A program made the position numbers and the translations under genes. Positions 54,801-64,000 of a DNA stretch of 64,000 nt are shown here, one piece after another. Numbering within the stretch: position 1 is the first letter of the stretch; the number at the start of each line of letters is the position of its first letter. The notes under the pieces are model-generated. The model saw only the letters and a program-made list of their open reading frames with translations. It was not told where the DNA came from and did not search any database. The stretch covers positions 63,132,257 to 63,196,256 of the forward strand of contig CP154956.1 of NCBI GenBank assembly GCA_039621445.1. The letters run 5' to 3'. The stretch comes from Euglena gracilis. Its lineage: Eukaryota; Euglenida; Euglenophyceae; Euglenales.

Positions 54801-57800
54801 GTTCCCCCAGTCTCACGCCCCGGTTGCGGGGAATAACGTGGCCGCTTCGGTGGGTGCTGTTGCACCGGGGAGGTCGATGCCAGCCTGGTGGGTGCTGAAG
54901 CATCAGCAGCTAATGTGGCTGCTGCAGCGGAGCCCAAGCCGCAGGCCAGCAGCTAGGTCTTTGGGATCCCAAAATCGGTGCCGGCGGATGTGCACCGTTA
55001 TACGGTGGCTGCGTAACCACCTTCAGGAGATCCTCTGTCTCCACCTTTCCTGGAACCTGTCACTTGACAAGAATTGGTCCCATCATACCCCCCAATAAGT
55101 GCACAGGTGCGCACATTTTAAGGACATAGTTTCGGAACCCAAGGGGTGCGCACTTATTGGGGCACTGCAAAACTTATTAGGACAAGGCACAAAATACTTG
55201 ATTTTCCACCACTCTTTTCAGTATTTTTCCCTTCTTGTGATGTCAAGCAATGAGTCAAATGATTATGTGTCAAATTTGGGCTTGGACCATAGAAATGTTT
55301 GGTCTGAGAAGGACAGTTCTCAGAATTGTGTGTGCTTTCCAGGGCGGTCCTTAAGCAAATAAAAAAAAAAAACTCCGCTGTCCCAGCACACTCAGTGAAA
55401 AATATACAGGAAAACGGGCAAGAAATTTTGGCATTTTTTAGTGAGAACAGGTCGACATCAGGAAAAAAACTGATTCCTGGCACCCTTGGACCATCGTCCA
55501 TCCACCCAAATCATCAAAAACTGTGTTTTTTGACTGTTTAATTTTTGCCCGCGTTCAAGTCCCAGTCTGGCCCTTAGCCAGCCCTTTGGCCGAAAGGGGG
55601 GGCGGGCGGTCTTTAAGGAAATTAAAAAAAAACTTTCCTGTCCCTTGAGGACCGCCCTGGTGCTTTCCGACCTGAGATGTGACAGTGATTTCTCTTTTGG
55701 AGGGGGGTGCGCACTTTTTAGGGGGGTAGTTTCGGACCCTTGGGAGGTGCACTAATTAGGGCACTGAGCATAATTAGGGCACTGCGCACTTATTGGGTGG
55801 GGTCACTGAGCTCTCATCTCTTTTATGGGAGAGCGAAGCTTACCCCTGGGCAAAATGGGGGGGTCGAATCCCCCCCCCACGGGTCGCGGCCACCTCCGGA
55901 ACCGGCGGATTATCACCATGATCCTGGCTCCGTTCCCGGAATTTCTTTTCAGTCGCGAGCGACTGGATTTCTAGTTTCCGAATCACCTCCGTTTGACCCC
56001 CAACTCCCCGCCAGGCCCGAGTTATTCAGCCACAAAGGGGTCCAAACTGGGTAGGATTGGACCTCATCTTCCGACTCTGTTATTTCGCCGGGTCCAAAAA
56101 TCGGTCAAAAATCGATTTTTCGAAAATATCCTGAGAAAGCGCAAATTATCTCCGGAAGTGCCTCACTGCCCAAATGTGCCCCCTGGAGGCCCTCTGTCGC
56201 CCCCCGTTCACCGTTTGGCTGTTGACACGCCTGGCTCATGTTTCGGCGCACTTTTGTGGCCCAAAACGGCCATTTTGGGGTGTTTTTGGGGGCTGTTTTT
56301 TTGGTCGAAAGATCGATTTTTCCAAAGTATCTCGACAATGAAGCAAAATAAAGGGAAAAGTCCGACAGCAAAAATGAAGCCCTTGGAATGCCTTACTTTT
56401 CCCCCAACTCTTCATGTGGCCCAAGTTACGCCCATTTTTTGGCCAAATTTGGCCCACCATTTTGGGCTATTTTCGGGGTCAAAAAAAATTGATGTTTCTA
56501 AAATATCTTGGAAATGAAGCAAAATAAAAGGAAATGTCTGGAGTCTAACGGTATTTTGATTTCCCCGCAACTCCCGTCCGAGCCACGGCCATTTTTCGAC
56601 CAATTTTGGCCATTTTGTACAGTTTTGGCCTGTTTTGACTTGGCCATTTTTGGTTAAAAAAGTCGGAAAAAATCGAAAAAAAAATTGCCCGAAACGATGT
56701 TTTTTGGCCTCCCGGACTTGGAAAAACTGTTTTCGAGCCGAAAAATGAGCGTTTTTCGACCCCCCCCCCCAACCCCCATTTTTGGCCCAAAACCCATGCA
56801 TTTTTGGGTAAATTCCGGGTCAAAAAGCGGGCCAGCCGGGCCGGCCGTGCCGCCGGGCCGGGGCGCCGGGCTGGGCCAGGCCACCGGCTGCTGACCACCT
56901 CAAACGTCTGCCACACCTCAAACTTCTCCTGCAGCATGGCACCATCACACACGTAAAGGGCTCAGCATTACACAAAACCTGGTGTACCAGGTGTTGGACG
57001 AGACAGTTTGGTCGTTGGGGTTCAACCCCTTCAGAGGCCAGTGGAGGTAGGTGTTGCTGGGCCAAATGATGCCGTTTTTCTATTTCTCCATTGGTGGTCC
57101 ATGTGCGCATTAGCGCACAACACATTGTTTGCTGGCGCAAATGCACAAATGAACCGCTTGTGAATTTCTGCACGCAGTTCTTTTGCACATTTGCGCCCAC
57201 GAACAACGTAATGCATGCTTTAGCGCAAATGAACCACCTCTGCTGCTGGTGTTTGACAGTTGTGTTTTGTCACACCATTTATCGAACATTCAGAACCCGT
57301 GAACACATTTTATTTGTGCAGGCATTTGCGCCCATAAAGACAATTTTGTTCGTGCACGCTTTAGCGCCCATGAACTGACGCTGTCGAAAAACGGTGTGAC
57401 AAATCCACCAAATTGTGTTTCTGGACGCCCCGCTGGTCCCGCCGTCATTGCCCCTTTGTCACACCATTGTCAACAGCGTCAGTTCATGGGCGCTCGAACA
57501 AAATTGCAAAATTGTGTTTATGGGTGCAAATGCACAAAATTGTGCTTTTGCTCGCATTTGCACCGATGCTTCTTCTGCCGGTTGCTTGCAACAAATTGGT
57601 TGTGCGGATCCCAGGCATAAGTTGGGTGGGAGACACCCGTCCCCTTCGTTCCCTGCGCACCCCAATTCTTCCCCCCTGTGCATCCCTTGCCAAACACCCC
57701 ACACTCACCTTCCATGCCCCTATGTCCTTCCCACCGACTTGGTCGCACCACATCCGGGGAGATTTATTGGACAGGCGGCCGGCCATGTCCAGAAAAATCA

Positions 57801-60800
57801 TTTCACATTTTAAATTTGGACAAAAGTTCGGGAAACCCTGGGGGGGTGCCTGCCAGGGGCAGGCACCCTCTAGCACCCCCCCCCCCGGTTGGTGAAAAAA
57901 AAATCCCGGTGCCAGTTCCCCAGCACGACAGCCTTTTCACCTGGTTTTTCCTGCACTGAAATGTTTTCGGCAGGACAAGTCAGCATTTGATTTTTCCAGT
58001 TCGCTAGCAATTGCATGATTGTTTTTGACCATGGTTTTTCCTACACCAAAATGTTTTCCAGCAGGACAAATCATGCATTTCAGCGCCAGTTTGCCAGCAA
58101 AGCCATTGTGAACCAGGCACAATCCGAGTTCTGTGGAAGATAGCTCAACCGTAATCTGAATTCTGTGCACAGTCACATGAAGATTATGGCAGAGCTTAGG
58201 GAATTTTGGGATCACAGTCACACGCAATCACGTGCAGAAGACAAACATTTAACCCAAACAATCTCTTTACACGAAAGATAAAGATGGCAATTTTGCAATA
58301 TTTCTCAACAAAACAGCATTTCAGTGCACAAAAAACCATAAACAGTGTAATTTTGACTGATTATTTCCATTTTTGCTGCGTCATCTTCAAAACTGTGCAA
58401 CAAATGCTAAGCATGAAGTGGGGTTGCTCATGGGGTCGATGCGAATTACATTTAATTTGGATATTCACGCTATTTCGGCTTGTTTATTGTGATTTTTTTG
58501 TTGAAATGCAGTTTTTTTTTGCAGTTTTTGCAGTTGTTTGCAGTTGTTTTGCAGTATTTTGCAGTACAATTTTTGAATGGCCTGTGTGCAGTTTTCCCCC
58601 CTCCCTGTGGTTTGAGGGGCATTTTGGCAACTTTATGTGATCTTGAGCCTTATGGGGGAAGCAGAGGTCTTTTCCTCCAAAACAGATTGCCAAAGGTCTG
58701 GGGCTGTGAAAAAGGTGGAATCAGAAGGTACAGCCCATCTGATTTCCTGGTTGCTCATCTCAAAGAAGGAACCCTCAGGGGAAACAAAATGTCGTTTTAT
58801 TTCAGACTGGGGAAATCCCGAGGATTCCGAGGTGCAGAGCCATTTCCGGACCCCAAAAACACCATTTTCGCCAAAGTCCCAGGGGTCAGACCGCCAAAAA
58901 CAGAATTTTACTCCTTTTTTTTTGCACTCTCTTGTCACCATGTTTTCAAACCCCCCGGAGCCACACAGCCGAATGAAAAAAATTTGTAATTTGCGCATAT
59001 GCGCAAACCAACGTGAAAAAGCTCAAGTGGAATCTGGCGGCCCAAGTACCACCCCCCTGATTCTCAAAAAATGCATCCTTCGCCTTTCTTTCCTCTTGAA
59101 GAGGGGGAGCAATGTTTTTTTGGACGGATCTTTTCCGGCCTTCCCCCTGCAAAAGTATTTGGGCACGCAAAGCTTCGGGGCATTGCAAAATTGTTTTGGG
59201 GGGTTATAGCCTTCATCACATTTTATCTGGGAGCGTTCAAAGTCAAAGGAATAGTACCTGAAGCATGAATGACAGCGCGCTGGCACAATATGCCATAGTA
59301 TCAGTTCCTGTAACAATGACGAACCCGTCATATTGGTTGTACCTGCTCTCGATCTCATCCACAATGCGAATCCACTCAGCTGGGCCCAAATCCGCCGTAT
59401 CGATCAATTGCTGGGAAAGCATATAAAAAAAAGGCCAGACGCAATGTGGAAACAGATGGCATTGGCATTGGCATTGGCATTGGCTGCTTTCATTTAAAGA
59501 AATTCAAAAATGTCAAGAAAAAAACATATCTTGAGGTGAAAAAGATTCTCAGAGTCATGAAAAACAGAGACTTTCAACTCAGTTGATGCCTTCTGGGAAT
59601 ATGAAACAGTTCAATGAACCAAAGGAAGCTTAACCTGCAAACAAGGAACCTTAAGTTTTTTGCAAACTGCATCTGACCTCTGTTCAAATTAAACATTCAG
59701 CAGAAAAATTTCTTCCAACATGAATGAAAAGGATACCTTGCTGCTTTTTTTCTCTCTGCTCAAATTTCCATTGAAGTCATACCACAGGGAGGGGATATGC
59801 AACAAGGCACCTCAAAATATGCCATGCAAAAAAAATGCAAAAAAAATGCAAAAAGTGCATGTGCATTCCTTCCGGAGCCCCCTGGGGCTGCACACTTTTC
59901 TATTGCAGAGGACCTTAAAAAAAACGCAACTGCTCCAAAAATGCAATGACGAAGGAGAATGTGGTGCATGCAAAGTGATAAGGTTGGTTCACCTAGATAC
60001 ATCCACTTATATTTTGTCATGCAACTGCTACTAATGTGAATTTGGTCCAAAAACATGTAATATGCAACTTCAGGTGTCTGCCAGTGGAGTAATTTGCCTG
60101 TGCAAGCATGGGGGGGGATCAGAGGAGCAAAAAATGCAAAAAAATGCACAGAAATTCATAATGCAAAAAGGGACATGCAAAAAAAAACGCAAATTATGCA
60201 AAATAAGGAAAATGAAAAATATGCCAAGAGGGAAAAGAAAACGGCAGATTTTCTCTTCATGAAAAGAAAAATTACACATTGCGAAGCATAAAAGAACGGC
60301 AGCCTCAAACTAAATGGCCCCCCAGGGGGGGCCGGATAATTGGGTCAGGGGGTTCCAAATATTTTTGCGTTATTGATGGAGTAGGGTTAGGGTTACGAAT
60401 TCGGCCTAACTTCAGGCCCAACTTGCGCACCTAAGACTAATCTATAAGTCAGGCCCAACCCTAACCCTAACTCTTAACCCTAACCCTATTCCATCAATAA
60501 CACAAAGAAAATTTGGAACCCCCTGATCCAACTATCCACCCCCCCGGGGGGGGCATTTCGTTGGAGGCTGCCAAAAAAACATCTAAACGAAAATTTCGCC
60601 TCTGTTTTAACCTGACCATAAAAAGTGCAGTTTTTTTACCCTTTGCCAGCCCCAGCAACTTGGACCTCTCCCTTGAAGATCACAATGATCAAATAAAAAA
60701 TAAATACCCTCCCCCTTGAACCCCCCCCAAATTGAGAAAATGGCCAGGAAAAACTTTGGACCCCACCCCAATTGAGAACGGTCGCCGACCGACAGGAAAA

Positions 60801-61266
60801 AAAAATTGGACGGTCCAAAAATGGTCAAAAGCTGGCTGAAAATGGGGCATTTTTGGACAATTTCGGCAAATCACAACAATATTCTTCACCATCATGGTCA
60901 AATTTGTCATTTTTTTTGTGTGGTTGGTCAACACCCCCCTTAATTTTTGGACCCCCCCCCCCGATTGGAAATTCCCCCTCCAATTGAAAACCCCCAAATT
61001 GAGAAAGGGGGGTCCTGGAGAGGTCTCGCTGACAATCAGGGGAGGGGGCAAGTTTAAAAAAAAGTTTATCTGAATCAATGGTGGTGAGGTTTTGGAGGAA
61101 ACTGCCTCCAGGTGTTTCAAAAAGGTGCTTGATGTTAAAAACAAGGTGTTTCAAAAAGGTGCATGCTCAAATGTGTGCAAGCATGCAATGTGCCCGCAGG
61201 CACGCACGCACGCACGCACATGTGCACAAGCACAGGCACACACACACAGACACACACACAGAAAGC

Positions 61267-61323
<57 letters not shown>

Positions 61324-61453
61324 ACCAACACACAAAAGCTTCACAATTCCCAGACATAAATGCTACATACCAAAAGGTCTTCCACGTCGTAAGTGGGCAC
61401 ATCGTCACGTTCCAACTCACTGATTCCCTTCATTATTTCAGCAAGGTAACCCA
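39704..61453 (-). CDS. ASPG: L-asparaginase, type I (cytosolic type), split over at least 7 exons; 5' end outside window
   Basis: Hydrolyses L-asparagine to aspartate and ammonia, normally in the cytosol. The exons are 61371-61453, 59258-59410, 52318-52437, about 43674-43783, 42181-42303, 41705-41894 and 39704-39879. They join to about 317 residues that follow type I asparaginases in order: GYLAE, LIDTADLGPAEW, TGTDTMAYCASALSFML, PVIVTG, FRGNRCRK with DAFNSPNYPAL, LVPGF, LYGTGNP, CTQC and DMTTEAAVTKL, then TGA. Phases agree at every junction except around the fourth exon. The active-site Thr-Asp pair lies in GTDTM, and the Lys is probably in RCRKLSNIDVDAF. The first catalytic Thr (TGGTIG) is upstream of 61453 and not in the window. 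Introns range from 286 nt to 8.5 kb and are packed with repeats. Odd: the usual TGSQ and RSD blocks read TGCV and WND. Confidence 0.94.
40206..40305. repeat. CCAGGACCCC decamer array
   Basis: About ten tandem CCAGGACCCC units in an intron of the asparaginase gene, beside a hairpin GGCGCC-TTC-GGCGCC at 40091-40105. Confidence 0.85.
41705..41894 (-). CDS. L-asparaginase exon (LYGTGNP, CTQC)
   Basis: Acceptor TCTCCACCCTGCAG and donor GTGTGTTC. The frame reads SLLNIIDQAEGLNALVLELY, GTGNPTAKGELLATL, KGILVVACTQCVKGQVDL and HAYAL. The order GTGNP then CTQC then the Tyr-Ala turn is that of type I asparaginases. Phase 0 to 1. Confidence 0.96.
42181..42303 (-). CDS. L-asparaginase exon (GAIQLNW to LVPGFSDE)
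   Basis: Acceptor CAACTTCCAG and donor GTGTCG bound 41 codons: KGAIQLNWNLLLPPPKGRLQ, VHRNVHSNVMVIRLVPGF, SDE. It corresponds to the G.DI.IN to R(L/F)YPG region. The intron to the next exon is only 286 nt. Confidence 0.9.
43674..43783 (-). CDS. L-asparaginase exon (FFGDKLFRGNRCRK, DAFNSPNYPALG)
   Basis: A CT-repeat polypyrimidine tract ending CTCTCAG gives the acceptor. The frame reads VCIFFGDKLFRGNRCRKLSN then IDVDAFNSPNYPALGM. This is the RGNR.TK...F.AF.SPN block with the probable catalytic Lys. The donor is unclear: GTCC at 43673 gives phase 2 and GTTAAG at 43626 gives phase 1, but the next exon opens in phase 0. Confidence 0.92.
44041..44340. mobile_element. Element beginning CAGGGTTCGATATAAGG, copy 1
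   Basis: Starts CAGGGTTCGATATAAGGAG and carries GGTCCGGACCCCCCCTGCGG and GACACCCCCCCACCTAAAC. The hairpin CGGCGC-AAA-GCGCCG is at 44237-44251. Right-hand copy at 51365-51471. CAGGG ends are typical of hAT elements, but no 8-bp duplication could be confirmed. Confidence 0.55.
45984..48850 (-). pseudogene. Degenerate retroelement-like coding region, interrupted
   Basis: Successive minus-strand stretches look coding: RDRLLRLLQEETDACPVAQG near 48530, RLTHLGSWMYNQALKKRLNS near 48370, FTRRLLHQVARDDELAGWLT near 48090, and EWYNLFVQRWKRYLETLQE near 47930. Near 46330 CCGGSFKDAPHVLTGC resembles the C-terminal Cys/His motif of LINE proteins. Frames change between stretches, and a C/G-run element splits them at 47452-47765. 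I found no RT or endonuclease motif, so the class is a guess. It lies within asparaginase intron 3, same strand. Confidence 0.4.
47452..47765. mobile_element. C/G-run element with hairpin, inserted in the degenerate coding region
   Basis: Bounded by G-run and C-run blocks. The word ACTGTACTGCC / CAGTACAG occurs three times, and a GGCGCC-type hairpin (CCGGCGCCGAAGGCACC) is central, near 47589. Confidence 0.5.
49555..51330. repeat. Degenerate minisatellite, unit about 45-60 nt
   Basis: A unit resembling GACACCATGGGGTGGTTGGG plus TTATCCGGAAGTTCGGTGGG recurs more than 25 times with heavy divergence. Long frames on both strands (rich in Trp, Gly or Pro) come from it. It lies in asparaginase intron 3 and includes a (TTGA)n run near 50662. 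Confidence 0.75.
51365..51471. mobile_element. Element ending TCGAACCCTG, copy 2 (fragment)
   Basis: Begins CCCTTGCAGGTGGGGGGG and ends CCTTATATCGAACCCTG, the inverse of the left end at 44041. It shares GGTCCGGACCCCCCCTGCGG with copy 1. Confidence 0.5.
51473..51560. mobile_element. 88-bp fold-back element
   Basis: TACCATCCCCCCCTTATTTGG faces TCGAATAAGGGGGGATGGTA, with an inner hairpin CCTTGGGGCTC facing GAGCCCCAAGG. Practically the entire element pairs with itself. Confidence 0.7.
51812..52195. mobile_element. CTGGCTGGACCCC-word repeat region (family G), copy 3
   Basis: GGCTGGCTGGAAAAAGG, GGAACTGGGCCCAACCCAGG and GCTGGCTGGCTGGACCCC occur in the same order as at 15768-16150. It lies immediately 3' of the asparaginase exon at 52318 on the minus strand. 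Confidence 0.6.
52318..52437 (-). CDS. L-asparaginase exon (NLERP-VIVTG)
   Basis: Acceptor GTTTCTGCGTCAG and donor GTTTGCC bound exactly 40 codons: NLERPVIVTGCVIPFEMAWN then DARRNLIVSLIFATVRDLFE. It joins FML-Q to give the family order SFML.NL..PV..TG. TGCV and WNDARRN replace the usual TGSQ and RSD...N. Confidence 0.93.
52540..52740 (-). other. Intronic open stretch of unknown meaning
   Basis: Frame SFEVNLQKSSNYCLFLKRMV then EVGGSPQFFYRLVACKLEVK looks coding-like. It lies in asparaginase intron 2, where splicing of the two neighbouring exons needs no extra exon. It may be a relic of another element. Confidence 0.25.
55091..55797. mobile_element. 0.7-kb element with CCCAATAAGTGCRCAG inverted ends
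   Basis: The left end CCCAATAAGTGCACAG faces the right end CTGCGCACTTATTGGG. GTGCGCACTTATTGGGG and GTGCGCACTTTTTAGGGG recur inside, with TAGTTTCGGA.CC spacers. No transposase was seen. Confidence 0.65.
55807..56285 (+). mobile_element. Dispersed repeat family A, copy 2
   Basis: Block order matches 8893-9356 (GATTATCACCATGATCC, TTTTCAGTCGCGAGCG, GGTCAAAAATCGATTTTTCG). It continues into a second repeat module at 56285-56840. Confidence 0.7.
56495..56840 (+). mobile_element. Repeat module shared in inverse with 63640-64000
   Basis: GATTTCCCCGCAACTCCC, GGCCTCCCGGACTTGG and TTTTCGAGCCGAAAA appear in inverse order and orientation at 63640-64000. It may be the distal part of family A. Confidence 0.65.
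57950..58600 (-). mobile_element. Repeat shared with 32500-32900 (inverse orientation)
   Basis: Read on the minus strand it carries TCCTGCTGGAAAACATTTTG, GGTCAAAAACAATC and AGCGAACTGGA, as in 32541-32620. The CTGCAAAAA array and a CCCTCCCTGTG block also sit at corresponding positions. Confidence 0.6.
59258..59410 (-). CDS. L-asparaginase exon (LIDTADLGPAEW, TGTDTMAY)
   Basis: Acceptor TATGCTTTCCCAG and donor GTACTATT bound exactly 51 codons. The frame reads QLIDTADLGPAEWIRIVDEI, ESRYNQYDGFVIV, TGTDTMAYCASALSFMLQ. GTDTM contains the conserved Thr-Asp pair of the active site. Phase 0 to 0. Confidence 0.97.
60298..60572. mobile_element. TTAGGG-cored fold-back element (family C), copy 4
   Basis: GGCAGCCTCAAACTAAATGG faces ATTTCGTTGGAGGCTGCC. 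The core GGGTTAGGGTTACGAATTCG faces CTCTTAACCCTAACCC. It lies in intron 1 of the recovered asparaginase gene. Confidence 0.85.
60706..61020. mobile_element. CCAAATTGAGAAA-word region
   Basis: The words CCCAAATTGAGAAAATGG, CCCAATTGAGAACGG and CCCAAATTGAGAAAGG recur with C-run spacers. No ORF is supported. Confidence 0.45.
61271..61318. repeat. (AG)n dinucleotide array
   Basis: About 24 AG units just downstream (minus strand) of the asparaginase exon at 61371. Confidence 0.95.
61371..61453 (-). CDS. L-asparaginase, first exon visible (GYLAEIMKGISELE)
   Basis: Acceptor TTTTTTTTGGCATCCTCAG and consensus donor GTATGTAG. The exon begins at codon position 2 and reads GYLAEIMKGISELERDDVPT then YDVEDLL, phase 0 at the end. 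It corresponds to the region between TGGTIG and the (L/I)DS.DM block. An upstream exon is required. Confidence 0.9.
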
Positions 61454-61939
61454 CTGAGGATGCCAAAAAAAATGTGAGAATTGATGCATCACACAACCTA
61501 AACCAAAAAAAACCTCTGGCCTGAACCGACCAGCACCAAAAGAAAAATGTGAAAGCATTCTTCAAATCCACAATTCAGGTCAAAGGGGACTCTCGAAAAC
61601 GGCACTTTGGGGGGTTTTCTTGGGTTTCACCACAGTTGAAAAGTCACCAGCTGGATTTGGGGGTATTTCAGGAACAGGTAGCCAGCCCCGGTCCCCCCCC
61701 CCAGGGGAAGGGTCCAGCCAGCAACTTCTTCTTGCTGGCAAACTGGACCCCCCTCGGTGTGTCCTCAGCAAACTCTGACAGGGGCATATTATAAGTGTGC
61801 AGGCAGAGGCAGTGGTTGACCCAACAAAGAATTACATCAAAGAGTTTTCTTGGGGTAAAATCACAATCTCTGTGGCATCTACCAAACTCGTACTTTGATG
61901 CCCCCAATGAACCCGATCCCTCTTGCATTTGTGTGCTTG

Positions 61940-62220
61940 AAGTTTTCCAGTGCCTTGAACACGTGTGGCTGCCTGGGGGGGGTTGTTATTTGGATCTTTG
62001 GCGGGAAACCCCAGGGGGGCTTCAATTTGGGGGGGGTTGTTATTTTGGGTTCTAATTGGGGGGGTTAATGAGGAGCCACTTTGAATTGGTAAGAGTGACC
62101 CAAAGAACCTACACACACAAAAAAAAGTAATTTCCACATCAACAGAAGTCCAAAAAGCCTGACTTTTGACACCCAGAGCGAAGTGCTGAAGCGCCAACGG
62201 TTTTTTGGGCCGCACACAAG
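61940..62220. mobile_element. Family E element, copy 2
   Basis: TGCCTGGGGGGGGTTGTTATTTGG, split here for length, and AATTTGGGGGGGGTTGTTAT lead to GCGCCAACGGTTTTTTGGGC. This matches 36505-36850 with the first half inverted. Confidence 0.6.
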
Positions 62221-62221
62221 G

Positions 62222-62613
62222 GTAAACCACCCCAAATAATACCCCCCCCCCAAATAATACCCCCCCCTTGGGGTCCGACTTTGGCCGCCGAAATAATACC
62301 CCCCCCTGGTTTCGGGCCGAAGGCCCGGATTTTTGACCTGAAAATGTAGGTAAAAATCACAATTTCTGACAACAAATTACAAAAAAATCTATTTTTCTGG
62401 CTCATCTGACCTCCAAAAAATGGTAAATTTCACAAGAAAGTGCAAAAAATGACCCCAAAGGGGGGTTTGGGTGCTATTTTGGGTTTTACAGGACTTCGAA
62501 AAATTTCGAAAAATTTGGAAAATAATACCCCCCCAAATAATGCCCCCCCCCTCGGGCCGGGACTTCGGGCGAAAAAAAAATACCCCGGGGGGTATTATTT
62601 GGGGGGGGGTTAT
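62222..62613. mobile_element. AAATAATACCCC-word element (family F), full copy
   Basis: GTAAACCACCCCAAATAATA at the left and TATTATTTGGGGGGGGGTTA at the right are inverted. The word AAATAATACCCC recurs between spacer blocks such as GGTCCGACTTTGGCCGCCG and GGCCGGGACTTCGGGCG. Related to family D by end sequence. Confidence 0.75.
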
Positions 62614-62651
62614 CCAATTAGAACAGGGGGGGGGAGGGGGTCGGCACCATA

Positions 62652-62985
62652 CAATTCTTTACTGACCCCCGGGCGGGGAGGGGGGGCCGCTCCACTTTTC
62701 AAAAAACCAGTCAGTCACTTTTTTTTCGGGAAACCAGTCAGTCACTACCACCCCGGGGGGGGGGGGGGGGCGGCCACTCTGGAATCCAAAGGAAATTTTA
62801 CCAAAAAAACATGCAAAAAAGCCAAAAAAAATTCCGGCGCCGTCGGCGCCGGTCACATTAGTGGTTTTTTTGCCGACCCTCCAGGGGGGGGGGGGGTCCG
62901 GGCCAAAAACCAGTCAGTCACTCCGAAAAAACCAGTCATCCACCCCCTGGGGGGAGGGGGGAGTTGGCCAGTGCTTAAGCAATTG
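62652..62985. mobile_element. CCAGTCAGTCAC-word element (family I), copy 2
   Basis: CAATTCTTTACTGACC at the left and GGCCAGTGCTTAAGCAATTG at the right, with CCAGTCAGTCAC repeated four times. The perfect hairpin CCGGCGCC-GTC-GGCGCCGG is at 62834-62852. Same block order as 29069-29416. Confidence 0.8.
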
Positions 62986-63639
62986 ACTGGTCGGCACCCA
63001 CCCACCCACCCACCCACCCCCTGGGGTGGGGTCCCCAGGGGGGGGGTCCCCGGGGGACCCACCCACTTATGCCCGAAAATGGCCAAAAAGGCTAAAAAAA
63101 TTGCACTTTTTTCAAAATTTTCGGCTCCAAAGGCGCCGAAAAAGATATACCCACCAGCCCCTACCCCCACCCTACTTCCCCCCCCTGGGGGAGGGGGTCC
63201 AAGACTGAAAAAAAAAACCCCTGAATTAGAAGCAATTAGGAACCTTTTTTGGGGCAGAAAATGATCAGTTGGTACAAAAAACATATTGATATATATTCAC
63301 ACGTTGTCAAGTCGGCATTTTAGGGAAAAAGTTAGGATTTAGAATATAACCAGAGAATAGTGCTGAATAGTGCTGAGCTCTTAATGGGACTGGCACATAA
63401 TGGAAGGTCGAAAAGCCTAGCATGGCCAATTTCATGAATGTAAAATTTACAAATTGCAGACTTAGACTTGCAATTTATGGTGACTTTCATTGACCTTACA
63501 GTAATTTCTGAAATGTCAATTTTGCAGTCATGTCTGATATGTTGACCAGGTTTTGAACAGTGCTGAGCTCTTAATGGGACATGCATACAATGGAAAGCCA
63601 AAAATACTAGCATATCAAATATAATAATTTGCAAATTAC

Positions 63640-64000
63640 ACTCTTTGACCCCAAATTGACCCAAAGTCCATTGGTTTTGGGCCCAAAACGGGGGGCGGGG
63701 GGTCGAAAGACGCTCCCTTTCGGCTCGAAAATACCTTTTCCGGGTCCGGGAGGCCAAAAAACATGCTTTTGGGCCAATATTTTTTTTCGATTTTTTGGGA
63801 TTTTTTTTCGACTTTTTTGTCCGAAAACGGCAGCATCTGACAGTGGAAAAAGTGTACAAAACGGCCATCTGGGCCGAAAAACGGCCGTATCTCGGGCTAG
63901 GCGGGGAGTTGCGGGGAAATCAGAACACTGGTAGATGGGGCATTCCAAGGGCGTCAAATTAGATCTCCGGACATTTCCTTTGATTTTGCATCATTTTCGA
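63640..64000 (-). mobile_element. Repeat module, inverse copy of 56495-56840, cut by window end
   Basis: GGTCCGGGAGGCCAAAAAAC, CTTTCGGCTCGAAAATACC and GTTGCGGGGAAATCAG are the inverse of the blocks at 56495-56840. It continues past the window edge. Confidence 0.65.

Noticed and set aside
58637-59209. 190-codon plus-strand ORF
   Set aside because: It overlaps intron DNA of the asparaginase gene, has no recognisable motif and no splice support, and an antisense frame is also open.

Overview
The window looks like nuclear DNA of a repeat-rich microbial eukaryote, probably an alga or other protist. The coding signal comes in short exons joined by GT-AG introns that stay in phase. Introns run to 8.5 kb. 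The rest is filled with simple-sequence arrays and many families of short interspersed elements. I see no bacterial operons, no rRNA or tRNA genes, no CRISPR array and no virus. A Val/Pro-rich protein segment resembles alveolin repeats, which would fit an alveolate, but that is weak evidence. I do not name a species.

Two split genes could be pieced together, both on the minus strand. The first, at 3.08-17.43 kb, is an unrecognised protein of about 380 residues in at least 12 exons. It carries repeated DI[ED]GA-like and DPxxPSYxLP-like motifs. All splice phases agree, and two phase-compatible exons near 31 kb may extend it upstream. The second, at 39.70-61.45 kb, is clearly a type I (cytosolic-type) L-asparaginase in seven recognised exons. 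It runs from the GYLAE region through the GTDTM active-site motif to the stop codon. Its first exon or exons, with the TGGTIG motif, must lie beyond the right edge or were missed.

Between and inside these genes lie several mobile elements. A non-LTR retrotransposon remnant with a frameshifted RNase H domain sits at 24.0-25.7 kb. A 511-codon gag-like ORF follows at 22.0-23.6 kb, with two GC-rich segments at 20.9-21.8 kb that run straight into tetranucleotide arrays. A mariner/Tc1 transposase pseudogene with three short introns is at 28.1-29.7 kb; a smaller element is nested in it, and 75-bp repeats flank it in direct orientation. A second degenerate retroelement-like coding region at 46-49 kb lies inside asparaginase intron 3.

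Most of the other DNA is non-autonomous elements of 90-1700 bp. Many share one design. A family-specific short word is reiterated at about 30-60 nt spacing and again at the inverted ends. The blocks between the words begin or end in long C or G runs. Several otherwise unrelated families also carry the same GC hairpin, CCGGCGC-ttc-GCGCCGG. This design, the TTAGGG-cored fold-back family and the subterminal-repeat element at 15.2-15.8 kb are the least familiar things here.
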